NCBI GenBank assembly: GCA_030737875.1
Contig: CM060915.1
Coordinates: 627,318,786-627,382,785, forward strand
Length of the DNA: 64,000 bases
Origin: Allium sativum
Taxonomy: Eukaryota > Streptophyta > Magnoliopsida > Asparagales > Amaryllidaceae
Reading direction: 5' to 3'
Positions within the stretch are counted from its first letter, which is position 1, and every line of letters starts with the position of its first letter. The notes under the pieces were generated by a model. That model did no database searches and was not told where the DNA came from. It was given only the letters and a program-made list of their open reading frames with translations. This document shows, piece after piece, positions 57,237 through 64,000 of this stretch. Position numbers and translations under genes: made by a program.

Positions 57237-60200
57237 CTATTCTCAACCTTACCTCAACGCCTCACTGTCATCTCGTGTAACAAAAAATCTAATCGTATTT
57301 CAACTTCAATCATACTGCCCTCTGTCACTATTTTAATTATATAACACGCAATCCCCTTTCAAGCCTACCCTGTATCTATTTTCTCAGCTAGCACATGCAT
57401 ATCAAAATCAACAAGACTATAAACTGATGTCTCTTTTATTGCATACAAAGCTGATTTAATTACTAGCCTGCCAACATTAACTCATCACTTTTCAACCGAT
57501 ATGAAGCTTCATATCGTCTCATATTCCCAGTACTCAAATACATAAGCCTACCCATTTCTACGATGTAAATCCCAAACTGATGTATATGCCATTTCTTGGA
57601 TGTCGAACTGATGCACCCATTTCATGCACAGGCTCGCATGCCTAAGCTATAAGAAGAAGACTTCGTCTGTACATATATACACAGCAGACCTACCTACACA
57701 TTAGCTTGTATTGTCAATCAACAACTTTCCCTGCGTCTGTTCTAGCCATGTACATAACTAGGTACCCTTTTGAAAGACGTTCTTCTTATCACAATTTTCT
57801 TCTTCTATAAATCCAACACTTCTCATCCCTTCGGTTTCTAGAAAGAAAAAAACACATGCCACATAACACTGAAGTTTTAATAACTTCTAAAAGTAAAAAA
57901 AATTCATACAAATTTATATAAATAAAACATACTCAGCAACTTTGGACGTACGGTGCTCGAGGGCTAGACCAGAAGGTCGATGGATGTTGTTGGTCTCAGG
58001 TGGAAGTCTCGTGTGTAGTATAGCATGGAAGGAAGGTGTCGGCTCTGGCGTTAGGAGGGTAGTGCAGTCGGTGAGGATGTTGTTGGAGAGAAGCAGTGTT
58101 ATGTGGGGAAGTTGTGGTGTCAGTTTTTGGCGTGGATGGTTGGAGTGTTGATAGGGAAAGGGTGCAGTGCATGAAAACAGTGGTGAAGAGAGGCACAGTA
58201 GCACAGGTGTGGGGATAATGTTAATGTTCGAACAAGGAAATTAAAGGAGAAATAAAAAGAAATGAAAAGACAAAGAAGGGAGGATGTATATACTAGAAAG
58301 GAGGAACTGTGTTGGTTCATTTACGTGTGGAGGAAGGCTTACAAGGCTAGTGTATAGTAGCATGGAAGAAGGAATGTTATGGCATGAGGAAGATAGTGTT
58401 TGAATGGGGAAATGGTGCATGCATACACAGTAAATGGTGGAAGTTTGGAGTAGCAACAGTGGGATGGAGGAGTTTACATGAGTGGTTTCCAAGAAGCAAA
58501 GAAAACAAAACGTGGAATGTTGGCAAGGGGACAGTGTAGCATGCAGTTCGAAACACAGTAGAGATGAACGCAAGGAGGAGAAATTGGATTGTTCGAATTG
58601 GATGGGGTGCTCATAACGGATGTGGTGGCAGGGCAAACGAAGTGCATAGGGAACGGTGAATGTGGCATGCGACATGAGAAGAATAAAAAGTAAAAATTGG
58701 TGGAAACAAGAAAGAAAAAGAAGGCGGAACAGTAAGAGGGTGGGATGTGCAGCAGATCGAAAAGGTGATAGATGGTATGTTTGGCATGGATTAATATATT
58801 CTGATACACCTAATTCTGTTCCATTGGCCTAATTAGGGATTAATTTACATTTACGTTAAACTTAAATAATAAATATAAAGTAGTGTATATTGGTTTATTT
58901 ATGATGGGACCTGGGGGGTTTCGAATGGCCTAGTCCATTGTTATGTAAGCCTAATGTTAGCTTAAATTTAAAATATAAGGGCATTGGCTTTGTTTCATTG
59001 CGGTAGAAGAAAGTGTTGGGCTCAGATTTGAAAATATAAGGGGACGCAATATAATAGGAATTTATAAAATGGATAGTTATATAGTATGCCTAGAAGGTTA
59101 ATACATGGACCTCATTATGATTGTTTTTCTTGCCTAACCGTGGTCTGCTTAAGGTTAAGCTATTATATACACTAAGTTAGAATTAATGTGGCCTAGTTAT
59201 AAAATGAACGTGACTGGTAATTATAAGCGAACAATTGTCGTACAGTTAGTTAATAGAATAAGATTTAATGGATGGTTAAATAATTTAGATTTAAACAGTA
59301 ACTTAAAATGTGTATGACGTCCTCGTATGTTATCAAAATCAGACCCAAAAAGGAATGGTAGAAACATATGGATGGGCGTTGCATTTTGGAGCTGGATTGG
59401 ACAGAGCTGAAAACAACCGAGATTTTCTGTTAAATTAAACGCTGATTTAAATTAGGTGAAACGAACCATTCTGACAACGAATGGAAAAATCAAGGTGAGT
59501 TCAACTCACTCAGTTTGTCCCGTTTATATTTATATAAACCGGTTTTTTTATTTTGTGTGCAATAATTGCTGATGGTTGATAATTGGATGACTGTTTATAT
59601 GTATGTTGGATATTTCTTTATTTACTGATTAAATTAAAATTTGTTTAATTTAATCAAATTAAATCGTTATTTTAACAACTAGATTCCAAATGAGGTAACT
59701 TACCTTGTTGGTTACGTTTATAATAATATAAATGTATTAAATAAATAATTGGATATTTGAATGGACGTTATAATTGTTTGTTGACTGTTACTAATTAAAC
59801 TGTGTATTTCTGTTTACCATAGAAAATACAATGCCATATTAAATTTGAGGTAACCATTTTGATGCAGGGAAGGACAGGTTGGAGGAATCAACCAGATTCC
59901 TCAAATATGTTGTTTATATTCATATTATAATGAATTATTTAACTAGTATGATGGAATGATTGATTTACTATGGATCGTTGAATTAAAATTCAACATTTGT
60001 TGTTGTTAACCAATGGATGATATTGGTTGAGTAATTGGCAACGGTTGGCCTAAAAATGAATCACTTTATGAAATGTTGATTTACAGTCAGGTAAATCGAT
60101 AGAAATAAGGTTATAAGGATTTATAACCAAAATGGATTTGAAATCTATTTTATATAGATTATTTGAATAAAGGCTTATTAAAGGAAATAAATCATTATTA

Positions 60201-62905
60201 TTTTTCTTGTAATTATAAAACCGAGTATATAAAGCGAATTCTTACGTTAGTAAGCTTTATAAGTAATGAGCAGAGATTAACCGAATGGTTAAGAATTGAA
60301 TTAATCGTTTCCAATAACAACTAATGGCGATTACTAAATTTAAATAGATTGTTAATTAAATTAAAGGGAATTATTTAAAGTGATTAAAGAAAGGACTAAT
60401 GAGATTGGTCAACGGATTAACCTTATTTTGAGTTGATTAAGTCAATTGTTTAAACCAAGATAGATTATTAATTATTGAATCATTAATTATTATTTTAAAT
60501 CGATATTATTTAAATTATTTGAAAGAAAGATTAACTATTAATGTTGAAGTAAACAAATTGATGTTGGAGTTGATTATTATTTTAATAATAATCAAAGTGA
60601 TAAATCTTGAAATAAAGTACTTTGAATAAAAGTTTGTGAGGTTGTAAAGCCCTATGTGTAGTTAAATGGAAGTGTAAGCGAATTTATATTTAATTTGAAC
60701 TCCTATTAAAAAATCTATTGGTCGGATTTTTATAAATATAAATTGGGCAATTATCAAGACAAGTTATAAATGGGTTGATGTTATAATCGTGGAAACAAGT
60801 TCAAAATGGGATCTGTAATCTGATGGGAGTTAAAGTGAATTTAAAGGTCAAAGGATGAGGAAATAGAGATGTTTTAAATTTGAGAAAGCATTATTTTGGA
60901 ATTGTAAAAGAGTTTTCAAAAGAGAATAAATGGAGGAAAAAATCAGGGTAAAAATCTTATGGTAAATAGAAGTGTTGGGAAAATTACTGGAATGAGATTC
61001 GTTGATAAACTCAAATTTATCCTGAAGATAAAAATGTTGTCGTCTCAAGGTCAGAGAGGTAAATAAAATACCCCAACTTGTAACGACTTCACAATTATCC
61101 AAGGATGATATTAGTTTAGTAACGAGGGTAGTTGAAGAAGTTAATGTTAATATTTCCGTGAAGGATATTATAATCTATAAATTGAAAAGTTATAAGATAA
61201 ACATATTAAATTGGAAGTAAGAAGCGAGAAAACGATATTCCAAGTGTTGGAAGATTTAGAAATTTAATTAAAAATGTTTAACAAAAGAGACCAAGTGACG
61301 ACGTTACTGAACCAATGAATCTATTTTATTTTTTATGGATGATGGTTGTTTATTTTGATAGTTAAATCACCAAATATCAAAATCTGGCCAAATCGATTGT
61401 TGGTACGGAAAGATCGAGATCGAATTTATATTTGAAAACCATTCTGACCAGCAAATACGTAAATGTTGAAGATGCTCTGAAGCTGATCGAGATGGAGCAA
61501 TTGAAGACCATGGATCTTTATAAGCGGAAGGATTACTTATCGAATATTCTCTGGGATTGCAACCAGAGGAATTATGACGTGATTCGGTCGTGGTTGAGAT
61601 TTTGCGGATTGCAAGGATTACTTGCTACTGATTCTTTGGATGCGGCAGGAGGGTACCTTAGGATCATACTATTCCTGGATGACTTATATGGAAGAGTGTC
61701 TGACAGAGTATTTCCTAAAAACCACGAACGTTGATTTTTACAAATATACCAAGTTGGTGGCAAAGAATGGTCGTTCTTTTAAACCCAAAGTATATTTATG
61801 GACGTCAATTACTGATTTGACGGATCTAACGTTGTGTCATTCAAAATGAATGGTGGCCAAATGATCAAAAGATAATTATAACCTCAAGCCTCATCAACCG
61901 GGAAATGAAAAAAATCGGGCAGGCAGCATGGCTATGTGGGTCGCACCCGTTAGGGTGTACAATCTCCTATCTAGAGAAATTCCTTTTGCTTCTTTGATTT
62001 ATTTCGATGTTGTCCCTTTTCGAGAAACAGTGGGTAGCTCCTAATCGTTGGCGATATACATTTGATATACTCAAGCGAAATGAGTGGTCGGTCATGTATG
62101 GGCCGGGTTGCAAGACGTTCTTGTTGAACTCAGTGTATTCCTCTCTAGAGGTACACTATCGGAAGGTGGTTCCATACCTCGTCATAGTCAGAATCCAATC
62201 TCCAATAAGCACTCGCGGTTTTGATTGTATACTATATATGTGGAGCGTGAGATGCAAGCGCTCAGCTAGATTGTTATTTATTTGTATTTAGACACTATTA
62301 CAATATCAGACAAGATATGATTTCAAAACTGGTTTAGGTTATAGTAAGGTAAAAACCATCCATGTTTATGTGTGGGCTGGTCTTATTATTATCCTTTTCT
62401 TTCAAAAGGATTTTTGACTTTAAAATCAAAATGGATATTTTTTAAACTTAGCGAGTTTTTCTCACTCTGGTTCACCAGATTGACCCGTCGTTTTTAATGT
62501 TCGGATTAGCCCGATTTACAGGTTTAGATTATCGAATGTTGTGAAGTCCAGAGACAAGCTGGAGGAGTTCAGACGTATAGTATTATCTAGTATTATTCCT
62601 CTATGTGGTGTATATGAGGACAGGTTATTATAACTGTCCAGATTTGTTCGTTGTACTCTGATGTAAGTATATTTATTCAAGTTCTTTATAAAGATTTATT
62701 TCTATATTATATTTTATTCCGCTGCGTTGTAAGACTCTGTGTAGTGTTGGTTCTTCTTTTTATTCTTCTTCTCTTAACTTTCTTTCTTTCTGTTCCCACC
62801 CTCTAATATTCTTTCTAATAACTTTTTGGATGTTCGGTACTCGAGTTTGGACACTGAATGTAATTGTGTCGAAAATTCGAGCATCGTATTTTCTGGGTCA
62901 TTACA
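57237..62905 (+). repeat. Right element 5' LTR, second segment
   Basis: About 5.7 kb of mostly AT-rich non-coding DNA. It has a GT/GA-rich, plus-strand purine-biased stretch at about 57940-58760. CCGCTGC is at 62719, 180 bp from the LTR end, the same distance as in the left element (182). The end reads CGTATTTTCTGGGTCATTACA. Short frames occur in it (see 61432), none of a known family. Confidence 0.78.
61432..61734 (+). other. Orphan open frame of 100 codons inside the LTR
   Basis: The predicted peptide (MKTILTSKYVNVEDALKLIE at its start) has a balanced, charged composition unlike the AT-rich noise around it. I recognise no family. The corresponding place in the left element's LTRs (about 11000-11270, minus strand) shows only faint similarity, and its frame closes after about 20 codons. 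It may be chance, a decayed captured gene fragment, or a lineage-specific frame. I do not call it a gene. Confidence 0.25.
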
Positions 62906-62906
62906 G

Positions 62907-62918
62907 TGGTATCCGAGC
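62907..62918 (+). promoter_or_regulatory. Primer binding site, one mismatch
   Basis: TGGTATCCGAGC lies one base after the LTR end CA. It differs at one position (C for A) from the TGGTATCAGAGC complement of plant initiator Met-tRNA used by the left element. Confidence 0.88.
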
Positions 62919-63914
62919 TATTGGTTGAGTAGTAACCTTGGCTCTGTGGCGTAACTCAGTAGAGATGGGGTTAGTTACACCCTAAATTGAGTTTGAGTGT
63001 ATATACAAGAGAGCGTATTTGTAAATTTTATACAGAAATGTTTGTATTGTGTTGATTGATTGGTTCAAGTGTTGGGAAACCATATTGAACTGACCATTGG
63101 TACAGTATTGTTTTATAAAGAGGGTAAATGAAATAATTTTTCCTAAATTATATTTTTATAGAAAAAGGAAAATAATTTTCTATAGTATATTAATATTGGT
63201 TGTTTGTTTTGTTTGAATTGATTGGTATTCAAATGAAATCGAATAAATCTGGAATTTATGAATCGAATAGATAATAATAGAAATCCATCTAATATTAATC
63301 GAGTATGTTCAACCAAAGTGAATGTAGACCAGAAGTATCAATGACGAATATAATTCAAATGATTTGGTTGTTTGTTATTTGGATGTTGGACTGGTTGAAA
63401 AAAATTCACCAAACGGGTCAATAAAGAAGTTGAATGAATTAAAAATAAATTTCTAGTATAATAAATTAGAAATAAAATCAGTTACGGAATGAAACTGAGT
63501 TATTTAAAACCTGTTATTGTTACTTGCTTCGTAAGTTGAGTTGAGTGCATATATTAGAGAGCTATGGGAATTGTCTTAATTACGGAGATTGGAGTACAGA
63601 TTGGAAGACAAAGATCAATTAATTGATTTGCTTCGAAATTGGAATTGAATTGCCCGACAAATAGGTAAGCCTTAATATATTGATTGGAGTGATTGACTTT
63701 ATACCCCTGAATTGGGTAGCCAATTGGCTTTTGGCTTTTTTTTGGAGAAGTTGAGGCCCAGAGTGGCAGTTTTGGTTGTTCTGATCGAGCTGTATAGAGG
63801 GGATACTGACGAAAATTTTGAATTTTTTTAAGAGTTTGAATTTGTTTTGATGATAATTCAAAAATATTTATTTCAAAATATTTAGGCTCAGAGCGTTGTT
63901 CTTACCTTGTAAAT

Positions 63915-63946
63915 TCGGGGACGAAATTCTTTTAAGGGGGGAAGAA
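63915..63946 (+). promoter_or_regulatory. GGGGACGAAA block and polypurine tract
   Basis: CGGGGACGAAATTCTTTTAA is followed by GGGGGGAAGAA and the 3' LTR start at 63947. It has the same arrangement as at 16484-16512 (minus) and 1220-1251. Confidence 0.88.
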
Positions 63947-64000
63947 TGTAACGTCCCAAATTTTTCGGTCATTTAAATTGGAATATTTAAATCTGTTTAT
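63947..64000 (+). repeat. Start of the right element's 3' LTR
   Basis: The first 54 bp match 53210-53263 with only a handful of differences. The rest lies beyond the window. Confidence 0.88.

Larger units (their letters stand above)
62906..63946 (+). other. Internal region of the right giant-LTR element (1041 bp, non-coding)
   Basis: It runs from the primer site to the polypurine tract. It has GCCCGACAAATAGGTAAGCC at 63651 and GGTTGTTCTGATCGAGC near 63774, both in the same order as in the post-pol region at 6449-6550. No gag or pol motif and no long frame. Confidence 0.8.
53210..64000 (+). mobile_element. Second giant-LTR non-autonomous element, plus strand, cut by the window end
   Basis: The 5' LTR begins TGTAACATCCCAGATTTT (53210) and ends GGGTCATTACA (62905). 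The primer site is at 62907, the internal region is 62906-63946, then comes the polypurine tract and a 3' LTR start TGTAACGTCCCAAATTTT (63947). Both LTR starts go on GGTCATT.AAATTGGAATA, so they are the same LTR. Without the solo LTR the 5' LTR is about 6629 bp. Size, layout and several LTR blocks (CGTGGTAGTTCG, GATATGTCC, ATAGTCGCTAT.GAATTCA) match the left element, but overall sequence is far diverged. Confidence 0.85.

Noticed and set aside
58241..58809. Minus-strand frames of 111 and 144 codons
   Set aside because: Cys/Ser/Pro/Leu-rich translation of the reverse complement of a purine-biased LTR stretch; no motif, no relation to a known domain.

Overview
The window is plant nuclear DNA from a gene-poor, repeat-packed (heterochromatin-like) region. 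It is AT-rich. Nearly every recognisable piece is a Ty3/gypsy-type LTR retrotransposon, with a few DNA transposon remnants nested between or inside them. All the pol fragments I can read are chromoviruses: they carry a C-terminal chromodomain-like CTWE motif and a methionine-tRNA primer site reading TGGTATC.GAGC. I recognise no host protein gene, rRNA or CRISPR. The species cannot be named from the sequence.

Layout. 1-9714: end of a minus-strand giant LTR (1-1111), then three head-to-tail copies of another LTR (A at 1252, B at 7211, C at 9520). A decayed pol-bearing chromovirus fragment (2561 to about 6770) sits inside A, and a 369-bp fold-back MITE sits inside B. 9715-24357: a minus-strand element with two LTRs of 6769 and 6848 bp around only 1026 bp of internal DNA with no gag or pol. 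24358-29905: continuation of LTR C and a partial second copy, rich in a short TTAAGTGG motif. 29906-53209: a broken PIF/Harbinger transposase gene, cut in two by a 20.4-kb minus-strand chromovirus (31664-52018, 5-bp target duplication AATTA). That outer element is itself split by a younger, almost intact chromovirus (33916-43672) and carries a 543-bp hAT-like element. 53210-64000: a second giant-LTR element on the plus strand. Its 5' LTR is about 6.6 kb once a 3062-bp solo LTR (54170-57231, target duplication ATCTG) is subtracted; it has 1041 bp of internal DNA, and its 3' LTR begins at 63947.

How the parts fit. The giant-LTR elements have a primer site, a polypurine tract and matched LTRs but no protein genes, so they must have been copied by proteins from elsewhere. 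The pol-bearing fragment at 2561-6770 begins with the same LTR sequence and carries the same post-pol motif (GCCCRACAAATAGGTA). It is therefore a likely relative of the helper. The main novelty candidate is this non-autonomous family, whose LTRs make up over 90 percent of the element and contain tandem arrays and a G-rich island. The pol genes in the window are broken by C-to-T-type stops, frameshifts and deletions. Only the inner element at 33916-43672 comes close to a full gag-pol.
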